A stretch of 64,000 nucleotides of DNA from Corynespora cassiicola (Eukaryota; Ascomycota; Dothideomycetes; Pleosporales; Corynesporascaceae): NCBI GenBank assembly GCA_022059125.1, contig JAEUWY010000001.1, forward strand, positions 186,001 to 250,000, read 5' to 3'. The number at the start of each line of letters is the position of its first letter. Position 1 is the first letter of the stretch. A program made the position numbers and the translations under genes. Under the pieces are notes generated by a model. It did not search any database and was not told the DNA's origin. It saw only the letters and a list, made by a program, of their open reading frames with translations. Shown in pieces: positions 1 through 11,022 of the stretch.

Positions 1-359
1 TTTCGTTCTGAACCAGCTCGGCGCTTTCCAGTTTCATCGCAGGCCGCTACCTATCTATTCTTTCCGAAAACTTCGCTTTTTTCGAAGGAGAGCAATAATA
101 ATGCTTGTGTAGATCCTACTCACTATGTTATAGCGGCACCCTAAGAAGAGCCGTGAATACTTGCATCCTCAGGACATTTGAGATGGCACGGAGTCGCTCG
201 ACAACAGCCCTGTTGTGGAGGATCAAAAACTTACGACGCGGCCGATTGCGAAAGTCGGCCCGTTAAGCGAGCAGGTCCAAGGTTGAACAGGTGGATGTGG
301 CTTGGCGAACCTCGATTTATTTTTGGCCCGCATTTCATAGTCATGTGTGGGTGGTTATT
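1..359. other. Non-coding stretch, nothing recognised
   Basis: I see no convincing coding sequence, RNA gene or repeat here. The short reading frame at 178-369 has no family resemblance and looks like chance. Confidence 0.5.
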
Positions 360-1600
360 CTGTTTTTAGAAAAGCTACGAATAGGTACATTCTCCTAACT
401 CTACCATTTCGTATGGCCTCCCTGTGCCTCCAGCACAGCTTGGCAACGCTCGTTCATGCTGCCGATGTATCGAGCAATGTCAGAAAAGTCCAACAGCATC
501 CACTCCTTTTCGATAGCTTGCCGCAGCTCTACGATTGTGCGTGGCGACTTCTTCGCCACACGCTGTTTCAGCAGCCGCCATATATTTTCGATGGGATTGA
601 GATCAGGCGAGCTGGCAGGCCAGTTCATCTTTTCTATGCGATTAGCATTGTGGAGCTGCTTAGTCAGCTTGGCTGTATGTGGAGACGCACCGTCTTCCAT
701 GAGGATAGCCTGCTTCGCACGGTTCTGTGGGTGTCTCTCAATCCAGTCCATAAACTGGTACACAAGGGGAAGAACTCGCGTCCTGTACAAGTCGCCCGTG
801 AGTCTACCCCACTCCTTCTCCATCACAATCATAGGTCCTTTGCCAAACGCCGAGATGCTTCCGTGGATCGTCCAAGAAGAGTACGATCTGAACTTTGGTA
901 CGCAGCATGACTGCTCGTACTTTTCGTCGGCACGTCGAGTAACATAGACCCGTCCAAAGCTTTCTGTTGAAAAAGAACACTCGTCGGTCCAGATGACGCT
1001 TGCCCATTGCTCTGGCCTCCAGCTCAGGTGCTCTGTCGCCCAAGTCAACCGCACTTGCTTTTGTAGTTCAGTAAGAAGAGGCTTTGCAGTGGCTACGCGA
1101 CGACTGTACGACTCCATCTTGAAGGCTGCCACCAGGGCTTTGCGCCCGGCTTGGACCCCTTCCAGTCGAGCAATATCTTCGTACTTCATGCGACGGTGAT
1201 TCGCATCAAGTGTGGCACGAGCAACCAGACGCTCTCGCACTTTGTCTGTAATGGCAGGCTTTCTGCCTACTGGTACTTTGGGGACTTCGGTACCAGATTT
1301 GAGTACAGACTGAACGGTCGTTCGCGCAAGCCCTGTAGCAACTGCGATGGCCTCTATGGACCAGCGCGGCAGCTCGGAGAGCATGAAGATGCGGCAGCGT
1401 TGTTTGTATGTTAGTCTCGTTCCTGGCTTTCGAGATGGATCCCGGTGTCTCTCAGACAGCCTTTGTGTCCTATGTTTGCGGGGTCTTCGAACGATGTTGG
1501 GCATTTTTGACTACGCTTACTACAAGCAATCCTCAATGCAGGTCCCTTTTATAGGGGAGGAATCGAAATTCCTTTGCATTCTAGCTTAAACTGCGAGATG
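360..1600 (-). mobile_element. Tc1/mariner-type DNA transposon, approximate limits
   Basis: The limits are inferred from the transposase gene inside plus a weak pair of inverted end sequences. AAGCTACGAAT near 374-384 resembles the reverse complement of the sequence near 1578-1588 (AAGCTAGAAT). A size near 1.25 kb fits the usual Tc1/mariner length of 1.2-1.6 kb. I could not confirm long terminal inverted repeats or the TA target duplication, so the edges may be off by tens of bases. Confidence 0.55.
401..1504 (-). CDS. Tc1/mariner transposase (DDE, DD34E)
   Basis: This is a cut-and-paste DNA transposase that would bind its element's terminal repeats and integrate at TA. The 367-residue frame starts with ATG at 1504 and has no internal stop. 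The N-terminal third is basic and helical, with a helix-turn-helix-like region around residues 45-80 (IEAIAVATGLARTTVQSVL). The catalytic triad is visible: D in WTDECSF, D in MEDGASPHT and E in SPDLNPIENIW. There are 34 residues between the second D and the E, as in the Tc1 branch and unlike Fot1/pogo elements (DD34-37D). Length and motifs are complete, so the gene may be functional. No second copy occurs in this window. Confidence 0.9.
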   Translation of the reverse strand: MPNIVRRPRKHRTQRLSERHRDPSRKPGTRLTYKQRCRIFMLSELPRWSIEAIAVATGLARTTVQSVLKSGTEVPKVPVGRKPAITDKVRERLVARATLDANHRRMKYEDIARLEGVQAGRKALVAAFKMESYSRRVATAKPLLTELQKQVRLTWATEHLSWRPEQWASVIWTDECSFSTESFGRVYVTRRADEKYEQSCCVPKFRSYSSWTIHGSISAFGKGPMIVMEKEWGRLTGDLYRTRVLPLVYQFMDWIERHPQNRAKQAILMEDGASPHTAKLTKQLHNANRIEKMNWPASSPDLNPIENIWRLLKQRVAKKSPRTIVELRQAIEKEWMLLDFSDIARYIGSMNERCQAVLEAQGGHTKW

Positions 1601-2275
1601 ACTGGTTGCTTGGTGATGCTTTTCTAATGCTTCTTATCCGACCCGAAGCTTCGAGTCATCCTGAGCATGCTGTTCGCCTGTTCGTATCTGCTGTGTAACC
1701 TCCGATATGGTTGGCCAGGAACTGTGTCATCAGATCGAGCCAATGAGCTTCAAGCACTAGAGTGAAAACAAGGACTTCGGAAAATGATATTCGTGAGGCC
1801 AGCTCACTCAATATATATCACGGTATGGGTTAACGATGTAGTACTATTCCTACCTCGGTTAGCACTGTAGATCAGGCACTTCCTTATGAGGGCTCTCACA
1901 CCTAGTTTCATACCATCAACTGAGCTGCACACTCATAGTCAATCCACCACCGCGATAAATCTTAACTTTTGAATTCCCAAAAACCCCAAAAGATGTGAAC
2001 TGGAAGCGATTGCCGCAGCTAGCCTATCGTGGAAAGCACCAGAGAACGTAGTGCAGAGTGTAATGACTAATGAGTAGTGATGCAGGGTCCGGGTAGGGTT
2101 TCAAGCTCACACCTTTTACAGTATTGAATAGAGTGGAACCATTCCATTCGGCCATCATGACATGTTATCACGTTGTGCCACGACAGCGCTAACACAAACT
2201 ATGTAGCTGCTAGTAAAAAAGACAGGCTTTGCTATTTGCAGGGTTTGGTTGCACTTATTACAGCTTCTACAGTGC
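1601..2275. other. Non-coding stretch with a dispersed repeat copy
   Basis: No gene is seen here. The only structure I recognise is the repeat at 1800-1965, described separately. Confidence 0.5.
1800..1965 (+). repeat. Dispersed repeat D, copy 1
   Basis: This stretch aligns with 54195-54345 in the same orientation. Shared blocks include GTACTATTCCTACCTC, TTAGCACTGTAGATCAGGCA and GAGGGCTCTCACACCT. Most substitutions between the copies are C/T or G/A transitions. The family is unidentified. It could be an LTR fragment or a small non-autonomous element. Confidence 0.75.
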
Positions 2276-4482
2276 TTAATCCAGTTCCGGGCGCAAACTT
2301 CTTTCTTCCGGCGCCGCTTGGAAACTCGGCTGAGATGTAGGTGTTCTCTTTCGAAAATGTTGCTCTTCCGAATGTGTGATTGTCGAAATCGTAAGATCTC
2401 CTGGTCTCAATACGTCAGATTCTTCCTCTATAAGCCGATCCAACCCCTCCTTAAACAAAGGTTCCATTCTTTCCGTCTTTGTCATCAGTGCAAAGGTCAT
2501 GCACAGAAGTTCTTCTGGAGTCTTGTATTGATTTTCGCAGTGTGCTCCGAAAGCCTTCCATTGAAGCCGCAATGTACGCAGCTCGTTGATTGCGAGGACG
2601 CGCTTCACCATTTCTAATGTTGAATTGGCATACTGGTTTCCGATCTTGAATCGAATCTCATATCTTTTCTGCTGTTCTTTTATCCAGAAAAGGAGAACTC
2701 TGTGGTGACCATCTAATGAATTATCCACGGTAGGCATACATGTCTTCTCATGCTCAGCCCACATAGATTGCAAGCTATGGAAGAGATTGCTCTTATCGAT
2801 TTCTGAACCAATCTCAGGGAAGAGGTACGAAAGAATTTTCCGCAGAAGCTCACATTGTGCAAATGTCGCTTCCAAGGAACCAGGAACTCGATCGTTGTTT
2901 GGACTGTCCAGATTATTGGTGGTTCTATCTAGAGCATCAGATGGAATTTGTGGCCTCATAGTCGCATAATGATTTTCTGATACATCTGTTGAGTCCTTTC
3001 TGGGAATTTGGTGTGGCTGATTTGTGCTGGGACTAGCAAAAGCGGTACACATTGTCCCCCCCGTATTTACCGTAGCTGCATCGGTTACCATAAACCTAGT
3101 CCCAGGTGAGCAATCACTCAAGCCTGAACTATGGAGTACTTGAGGAAGTTGCAGTTGATTGGTCCCAGTAGGTATGCCTGATCCAGCCTGCTCGGTTGGT
3201 GTTTCGGACAGGAAACGAAAGCCGGTGTGATCCATCGAGTTGGAAACAACAAGTGCTCTAGGGTCATTGAAACCACTGAACCGAACAGGTCTGCTGGTTT
3301 GAGCGGTATTGGAGGCAACATGTCGAGTGTCGTCGTTGTTTGAAATCGAATCCTTAGCCAATACATTGCAATATGGGACTACTGGTGATGTGAACCGGCC
3401 AGGTGCCTTTGTAGTGCTCACAGCCACACGAGTGGTAGGGAGTGGAGATACAATGCCCATAACAGGATTTTCAATTACGCTGCTTAGCATTTTGGACGGA
3501 ATTGGGTGAGAATCTTGCAGGATAATTGAAGCAGATATGGTGCTATCCTGACATGCTCGTTTCTGTGCATGATCATTTGCTTCCGAGGAGATTGAATCCG
3601 TGTGTCCGGCTTTCCTCTTTCTTCTACTTTCCTGTATGGTATTTTGAGTAAGAGAAATGTTCTCATTACAATCGTTGAGATAGGACTCTGTCGTCTCCCC
3701 GGAATTCTGAAGACCTCGTTAGCTTGTTCTGTATTTAACGATATTTGGCAGAATCTTACTGTCAGAAAGAGCTCCCCACATACTCCAGAAGGACGAGGAA
3801 TACTTTGATCGTGAGCGTTGAGCTCGCTTGTGCTTAGGGGAGACCTCTGGATGTTCCAATGAATGGTACGGCTAGCCTTCTTGTAGATCCATCGGTGAAG
3901 ATAGGTTTTTGTTAGCAGATGAGGCTTCCCAGCCACTACGCCACTATCTTGGCTCATGTATATATATCTGCTGTCAACCAAGCTTACACAATACACTCAT
4001 TCATCTCTTTCCAGTCCTTTCCATCAGCTAACAGTTTTCAATCCACGTAAATCAGCGCCTGAACCTCATTTATATCGAGGAACTCACATATTCCTATCCT
4101 CCGTATTTTCATAGAAAAGATGATTTTGATGGACGCCTTCAAAGCTTCCAGGCTCTGTCAGAAGCCGTTTGCGATCTGCATCCTTTCCCCAAATCATGGG
4201 ACCGAAATCGTCTACCAATTTATCGAGCTCTTCATCGAGTTCCTCGCCCCTCGACGCAGATTTTATGAAATTGTTGCCTTCTTTGGGGAGCTTCTCGGAT
4301 AGTCTCTGTACCTCGTTGGATAGATTCCGAGTTTCAGGCTCATTGAAAACTAGTCGGCCGGCGTTTTTGGAGGAGGAAAGAAGGCCTATATTTTTTATGA
4401 TCTGACGAATTTTCGAGTCACGACTGTTGAGGAAAGTAGTGCATTCTTTGGTGTTCCGAAAATAAAATGGAGGAGTTGTCAT
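2276..4482 (-). CDS. Fungal protein of unknown function, three-exon model
   Basis: I do not recognise the family. Three open stretches join in frame at plausible splice sites: exon 1 4482-4088 (ATG at 4482), intron 4087-3971 (GTGAGT..CAG, 117 bp), exon 2 3970-3760, intron 3759-3707 (GTAAGA..CAG, 53 bp, branch CTAAC ten bases before the acceptor), exon 3 3706-2276. This gives 678 residues. Exon 1 is acidic with an EELDEELDKL run. Exon 3 opens with a basic SRRKRK stretch that could be a nuclear signal, then a long Ser/Pro/Thr-rich region. It ends in a predicted helical part with paired acidic and basic residues. The second intron is well supported, because the upstream frame of exon 3 is open to exactly that acceptor. 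The first intron is less certain, and exon 1 could be a separate 132-residue gene. It stands alone on this strand. Confidence 0.5.
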
Positions 4483-6136
4483 TTTGGGGCATAAAGACAG
4501 GCAGCCTAACTGTAGTGGTGGTGATCTGAGCTAGCAGGCAGCCGTATAAATATAGCTGGCGAGAGTCAACTACAAGAGATCTTTCTATTTATTTATTTTT
4601 TGACGGATGTCGAAGGATGCGCCACAGAGCAAGTTTACGTTCCAGGGATGTGGCGAGGCTGTGAAACTATTAATAGGTGCAGCAAGGGCGATGCAAGGGT
4701 ATGGCACAGTTAAGTGACTCTACTTGATTGTGCTACTTTCCTGTTAGATTTGGACTGACCAAGCCTCAACAACACAATGATGACCAGACGAATAACTCTT
4801 TCTGTTAAAGAATGAGCATCGGCTAAAGCCAACCATGTCATGCTTCTTTTAATTAGCAACTATGCCGCGCAGTTTTGGAAGATATCTTCCGGTACCGATC
4901 ATTTGTTTTATCTAAAGTATGGATGCGGGGACGAAGGATGAGGACTGAGTTGATTGCTATAGACAACTACGGCTCTTTACTTGTATATTCTCCATGGACT
5001 AGGGACTGTCTGAAGTGCGTGAGATGGCAGGTTTCACATACCAAAAGGAAACATACCACAACTATGCTAGTCACGTGAAGGCCACTAGAAATTAATGGCA
5101 AAACCCAAAGCCTAGGAAGGCTGTGATTTTTAGACAAAAGTGAAACTAGCTTTTTATCAATATGATAATATGAAACTGGGCTCTAGTAACACAAAAATCA
5201 GGTGGGTGGTGTTGTAGGGTTAAGCAAACTGGACCTGGTATTTCCTATATGCTGACTATGCGCAAGTCGCAAGTCGACTGCATGTCATAGCTCGATTAGC
5301 AACACAAGGCGCTCTTACTATCACTCCAGCAGATAATAAGCGCTCTATCGACTGTTTTGTTCAACCTCGATGTAGGGCATGCTCCCGTCCGTGGCAATTA
5401 TCAAATTATCAGGTTGAACCTAAGCTGCTCGCAAACCCACGGGAACGGAACAAAATAGATATGAATTGCGGTCTATGCTGATCAATATCAAATTTTTCAG
5501 AAGTAACTCCCAGTTGGTCGAAAAACCACAGCCGTACATCATCAAGCAGTACTGGATATTAGTAAAGTAATAATATGGTAATTTCATACTTGACTGTGGT
5601 CATTTTATATATTGATCTGTGCCCTTAAGAATCTTCCGGAACAGAATAGGCATTGTCGTCAATAAATTATACTATTACATCACCCTGTGCCGCTATCCAA
5701 GGGCAGACTGGGTGATTTTAGGAGTGGCTGCAGGGATTGGAATTGGATTAGGTCGCCTAATAATAAAGAAAACACTGTCAATGACGAAATGAATAAGGCA
5801 GTCTAGCTGGGATTTCATCAATAATTAGCCTTTTCGTCTCAAATCAAACCGAAAAATGAAAGGATACGTCGTTAGATACTAAGATCTGGAGATGGCTCTG
5901 GCATATGTTGATCTCATTTGCACCCGCAATGCATTAGCGCCTCTGTTTGATGAGTTGATGTTCGTGTTGAGTGTCCAGCAATTACTATTCAACTATTCAG
6001 AAGTTCAACGTCTAGGCGCAAGATATGACAGCGCTACAAAAAAAGCAGAAAGGGTGTTTCCATCGCAATTTCAAAAGCACAGGCTGAAAGTAAGAATCAC
6101 TTGCAAAGTCGCTACTCATAGCACTTGCGAAAATCT
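4483..6136. other. AT-rich intergenic stretch
   Basis: There is about 1.65 kb without a supported gene. Short frames at 4875-5078 and 5892-6239 show no domain, no signal peptide and no splice continuation. No tRNA-like or repeat structure was noticed. Confidence 0.5.
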
Positions 6137-8098
6137 TCAGCACTTACACATGCACCATTTGGTGCAGCCGGCGTGCACAGATCCCTCAAGATCTAGGCAG
6201 GGACAAGCTGTTTCTTTGTATGATCGCTGCATAGCCTGAGTGCATGACACATCGCACTCGCATGACAAGAGCCCTTCTTTTTTCCATGCACCAACAAACT
6301 CCCTCACGACCTTCTTCTGAGTGGCACTAAATATTGGGCGGTCTAGCCGTTGCAACATTTCCCGGCTCAAGCGTGGCAGCTTGTTGCGATCCACGAAGTG
6401 AAGAAGTGCATCAAGGTACTCAGGTAATTGGCGTGGTATGTGCTCATTCGTCGAGGATCTGTTCCTAATGACAAAGTCAAGGTTCTTCATGGTCTTTTCT
6501 ATGTTCCCTGCAGACCAGCTCATCCCACCAGCACCGATAGAGTCGTCCAATGTGAGAACGCAGTGCGCTACCGGGTATGACAGTCCAGGTCGCATGAACA
6601 GACTATCACCTGGGCCAAGGAGAATGACCTGTACATCCTCGGCAGTCGGTCGAAAAACACCGGCGAGATAATCCTCCTCTACGCTCTTGTTCCAAGGGCC
6701 TACGTAGATAAACCATGCCTTCCATCCTGTCACAAACGTTACCCACGTGCCGGTGAGAACGTCTATGTGCCAGTCCGAGAAAGAGTAGCGTTCGCCATAC
6801 AAAACGAACCTGAAGCAAGCCTCGCAATCACTAACGCGCATGCTGGCCTCCTTCTGACCGCGCGACCCATGGCCGGCCTGTACCCTGTTCCAAATTTGCT
6901 TCTTCACCACATGCAAGAGGTTGTACCCAAGCTTCTGAATGAAAGGCGGCTCGGGAACTTCCGCCTCCAAGGCCGACCCAGAGATGCTGAGAAAATTTCG
7001 GAAGTCGCCCGTGTCAAGCCGAGCGTCGCCAGCGCGGCGCCTATCGTAGCGCTCTAGAAATTTGGTCTTGCTCATATACTTCGTGAATGGGCTGTTTTTA
7101 TTCGGGCGGTGCCAATTCTGATAAGGCAGCCTGACGTCATTTTCAAGCCACTGGAGAAATGCACTCTCGACACGCCCGCAATCACCATGGCTGTCCTCCA
7201 ACCTGATTGCCAGGATATGATCAGGCAGCAGCTCTCCGTCTTAGATAAACGATTCTAGATCCTTGGTGGTCGTGGAGATCCAACCAGGGTGCAACGAAGC
7301 GCTTGCCTCCCATAGGCCCTGTGGTTTCTCTGCGATAGCAACATGGGTGGTGTCCAGGTCGAACACCTCCTTCAACATCTCGATCCCGGCTACCCAGTCG
7401 CGTAACTCTCCAGTGTTCTGATACGTAGGCAATGCTAGCATGATGGAGCCCAGAGTATCAGCCAGAAGCGTGCGACCGACCTCGTATTTCGCTCCTTGCA
7501 GGTGCTGCGTCCGACTCTGGCCACAATTGCATCGGGTATGTTGATCGCTGCCTTCATAGTCAAGCAGAGTCGGCTGTGACTGTTCTATCGATGGATGTGC
7601 CGGCTGCTCATAGGAGATTTCGTAGTCATTGTAGAGAGTATTGATTGATACGGGGGACTGGCATGGCGGGCTTGATCCTGGTTCATTGGCTTCTGCTTGA
7701 CGCTTCCTTTTCTTACTGTTCTCTGTTTGCTTCTGGTGCGCGTTCAAATCTGCTAGACAGTTGAATGACTTTTTGCATCCACAAATACAGCATATTTGAG
7801 ATCCATGGAGTTTCTTGTAGTGCCGTGTCAGACTGGATAATTTATTGAAAGACTTGTGACACAATTCGTTTGCACATGGTAAAGAAGAGCTGCCACAACC
7901 ATGCACCTCGCTCAGGTGCTGTATCCAATCGGGTTTGTACGAGTTGAATTGGCATCGGCAATCGACGCAGTTGAAATGGACGGATGTATTCGGATGTTCA
8001 GCGACCAAATGCGAAACAAAGCTGTGGACGCCTACGAGCGTTTTGGTGCAGGGAATGCATCGCAAACTGTCCGGTTCTCTGGCATCTGTCGCTTCCAT
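6137..8098 (-). CDS. C2H2 zinc-finger and JmjC-domain protein, possible intron or nonsense at 7241
   Basis: The ATG at 8098 starts a stretch with several Cys2-His2-type fingers in the first ~130 residues (CIPC..HLVAEH, CVDC..HLSEVH, CANELC..HYKKLH, CICGCKKSF..H). A basic KKRKR patch and a linker follow. The second half is JmjC-like: an SDWHID segment carries the HxD iron ligands, and GDSLFMRPG..PVAHCVLT supplies the cupin strand with the third His. It ends in a cysteine-rich tail (CECDVSC, CPC, CTKWCMCKC). JmjC proteins are Fe(II)/2-oxoglutarate oxygenases, often histone demethylases. The substrate here is unknown. Both halves lie in the same frame, split only by a TAA at 7241-7243. A 48-bp intron from GTTTAT (7248) to CAG (7201) would remove it in frame and give 637 residues. 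If that intron is not spliced, the gene is broken. Confidence 0.7.
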
Positions 8099-8208
8099 GC
8101 CGATGATGGACCAGTTCAATGGTATTGTATGAAGCAGGTATGGTTATGGCAATGGCCGATGTGCGACTGAGGCGGGGTTGAGGAGCCGAGTTCCGATCGA
8201 ATTGCGGT

Positions 8209-8307
8209 TTGGCACGATCAAAGCAAAGTCGAGGTACGATCAAGTTATGATTGAGGCACGGTCGAAGCACGGTCGAGGCACAGTCGAGGCACAGTCGAAG
8301 CAACATC
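8209..8307 (+). repeat. 11-bp minisatellite, about eight degenerate units
   Basis: Tandem 11-bp units such as GAGGCACGGTC, GAAGCACGGTC and GAGGCACAGTC follow one another. Earlier units (GAGGTACGATC, AAGTTATGATT) are more degenerate. The same unit type recurs in both inverted-repeat arms (39282-39336 and 47339-47393), where AAAGTACGATC and GAGGTATGGTC appear. Confidence 0.8.
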
Positions 8308-8334
8308 GCGATATGAAATGATTAATAAGCAGAC

Positions 8335-8590
8335 AGAGTGCATCACAACTAGGAAGTGTAACGCCACTGGCTCTGACTGAAAGGAATACTTTCAGTCTGC
8401 CTGGTAGTCGTGTTTCGTCGAGCGTGAAACGTTCGTCAAGCCCGACACGGGAGACGCCAATCATATTGCGGAGTGCATGGCCACCGGTGTTGACAGAAAG
8501 CCTCAATGGTCTGAGGGAGGCACCTCCAGAGCAGGTCGAACGGCTCGGCGACCAGCTCGTCGAGGGCGTTGAATTGAACTTCATTCCCTA
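8335..8590 (-). repeat. Dispersed repeat E, copy 1
   Basis: Read on the minus strand, this aligns with 17330-17585 and 47855-48075. Shared blocks include GGTGGCCATGCACTCCGCAA, a GGGCTTGACGAACG..TTT block and GAAACACGACTACCAG. Two of the three copies keep short reading frames across the same region, but the frames differ in their ends. I treat it as a repeat, not a gene. Family unknown. Confidence 0.75.
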
Positions 8591-9965
8591 AGGCTTGTAG
8601 GTATATACACCTCACTCGTATGCCTCTGTAACATCTAACACGTTCTGCACCTTATCAAGAACGATCCAGACGTCGGCTATCAAACTACCAAGCCTACCGA
8701 TCTCGATCAGATTGATGTGCGCTCTGTTGATCAGCTGTCAAGCATCTAGAAGGAAGTGAAAATGATCTTTCTCAATGCGCGCAATTGCAAAGATGGTAGT
8801 TGTGATAAGGATGCATTGTGAGATGGTTTAGTGCGACCTGTAATCCATCTAGCCATGCAGTTATACGGTAATGAAAGATGGTGGGTCCAGAATGCGTACG
8901 CACATTTAGGAGTCTCGCAAGAACAAAGCTGACCCTCTTAGTCAATCTCAGTCCAATGACACCCTCTATTTCTCAAAAATTCCCACCCCCACTTTCACAG
9001 ATCCTACCCGCCTTGAACCTATCGATCGTAAAACCGATCACGTTCTCTCGTACTCGCATCGCAATCCTGGCATCTCCGCCCTCTACAAAAGACTCAATAA
9101 TGCCGACAATAGGCGTATTGAACATACGGTCAATGCCTTACGAAGAGGATCGCTCTCTTCTCTGGCTTCTAAATCAGACCCATATCCGGAAACCATATTG
9201 AGGAAGCTACAGATGAGCATATGGCTTGAGGCATCTTTGCGCAAGGAACAGGAGCTTGCTTACTCTGCGCGGGTTTCATTTTAGCCGGCATAGATGGAGG
9301 AGAACACGCGTCGCCCTCGGATGATTAATTATTTCATGCTATACCCCAAATTCTTAAGCAAACCACAGTGCTTACAACCTATGACACGAGCTCTTTAACC
9401 CCGCACCGTCTCCCCAACCCATACCCGAAACCCATACCCGAAACCTATACCTCCATTGCTTCTTTTACTTCATCTCTCCTGCATTTCGAAGATCTCTGAA
9501 CCGCTTAATCTATGCGATCTTCTCTGAAAACGAGTTTGATTGCAACGGTCAGTATTTAGCTTTGAATTATTGCATAAATATATACTTGTTGATTTTGTTT
9601 AATGAAAGCGGTCTTTACCTACACTTCATCTGTTTTTTTCCTAACATATCGATGCAGCGTTCCTTTGTTACGGACCCTAAACGATGGTTGGGCCAGAGTT
9701 TATATTTCGAGAACCTATTTTCTAGAAAATAGGGTGACAAGCAGGAAGATGGCTCATACTTCATTGAAACCGACGCCCAAATCTTCGAACACATCCTTCG
9801 AAATACAGCCTGGCGATAACGGTCATCGCTTTAATGAAATTGCTACTAGTGACAACTGCTTTGTTCCATCTGAATTTAGGACTCATATCAACCACCATAC
9901 GCCAACAGCGCGCGCGAGCGAGAAACTTCAATTCTGAAGTGGCTTGTAAATTTTCCTTGCGACTG
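8591..9965. other. Intergenic stretch with a 13-bp short tandem repeat
   Basis: No supported gene is seen. Around 9417-9453 the unit CCATACCCGAAAC is repeated about three times, the last copy with one change. The frame at 9602-9937 shows no recognisable feature. Confidence 0.5.
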
Positions 9966-9969
9966 TCAG

Positions 9970-10460
9970 AATCCTTCATTGACACCTGCAGAACCACTTA
10001 CACCATTGTCATTGCGTTCGGGTCCGTCGACCCCCACTTTGTCAGGCAAACGGAAACGGGGGAGAGGCATGCCTGAGCCCCGATCACACAGCCCTCAAAA
10101 GCGCCAACGAGGCTGCCCGATGATGATAACATATATCCTGATCAGATTGCTTCAGACAAAGGGTGACAGAACTGTCGGAGAGGACTAAACTGTCGCGTCC
10201 ATCGCAATCTGCCGGATCAAGCCCGAAGCGAGCAACGAGCCCCGTGCAAGATCTTTTGAGCGATTTACGCGTGTCGAAACCCTCTGTACTCTGCGACATA
10301 CCGTCCTCAGTGACGCTCCCTAAGCGTGCTGCGGCCCTGCAGCGACGTCTGATGGACGAGCTTGAAGAGCTGAAGTTGTTTTGGTGTCGGAAGGAAGAGG
10401 TTGAAACAGACCCTAGATATCGCCCACTTATAGCGGGTAGAGGCCAAGAGATCTGGTGAC
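9970..10460 (+). pseudogene. Remnant resembling the N-terminal part of fungal PD-(D/E)XK nuclease-like proteins
   Basis: Three pieces in different frames read like one protein: a Ser/Pro/Thr and basic stretch (SGKRKRGRG, SPQKRQRGCP), then DDDNIYPDQIASDKG, then TELSERTKLSRPSQSAG and SPVQDLLSDLR. Frames shift between about 10120 and 10165. Low-complexity basic leaders followed by SPxxxLxxLR are typical of a large fungal-specific family annotated with a PD-(D/E)XK nuclease-like domain. The catalytic part is absent here, so this would be a truncated, frameshifted relic. The assignment is from memory of the family's look and could be wrong. Confidence 0.4.
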
Positions 10461-11022
10461 GGAAATTAGACACCGGGAGTTGGAAGGGATCCGAAACCGA
10501 GAAGTTGGGATGAGGTTCACTACGGGATTTACAGTGGGGACCCTTTCTAGGTGCACGACGCTAGGCAACCGTTACGCAAGTTTATTTTTAGTTCCTGTAT
10601 ATGGGAGCGCTAACTTTTCACGAAAAACTAAAGCTAACTAACGTCTATCTGTTGTTTGGGCAACCCATGTCTCTGTGTCAGTATGTAACATGACACGTGC
10701 CTGCGAGTATTAATACTCGCAGAGTAGCTAGCTTTGTACAATAAGCTTGCACCATCACTTCTTCTTCCCATTCTCTAACAGATGGACGTTATATGTGTGA
10801 ACGTTCTAACTCCAACCTAATAATGCACGTGTGTGGGTTCGTGAGGAAAAAAGGAAGAGATGTTGGCGTCCAAACAATCAGCGGCGCTTGCGCAATGAAT
10901 GAAGATGGACATTGTCGTTCTTATCTAGTCTAGTTGCGCCTTCCATCTTGCTATCCCTGTTGATGATGAAAATATAGATGATATTTCCCCAGCTACACGA
11001 ATCTTCCATCCAAGCACCAGCT
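10461..11022. other. Intergenic stretch holding a solo-LTR-like element
   Basis: No gene is seen between the relic and the dynamin gene. The LTR-like repeat B at 10650-10780 lies here. Confidence 0.5.
10650..10780 (+). repeat. Solo-LTR-like repeat B, copy 1
   Basis: The 131-bp sequence starts TGTTGTTTGGGCAACC and ends TTCTCTAACA, so it has TG..CA termini. It matches 42960-43091, which has a target-site duplication. It contains a perfect 22-bp palindrome at 10702-10723 (two inverted halves of CTGCGAGTATT). No 5-bp duplication flanks this copy, so it may be an old or rearranged insertion. Confidence 0.65.

Noticed and set aside
4875..6239. Short plus-strand frames in the 4.5-6.1 kb gap
   Set aside because: No domain, no splice continuation, low coding look. 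The last overlaps the JmjC gene antisense.
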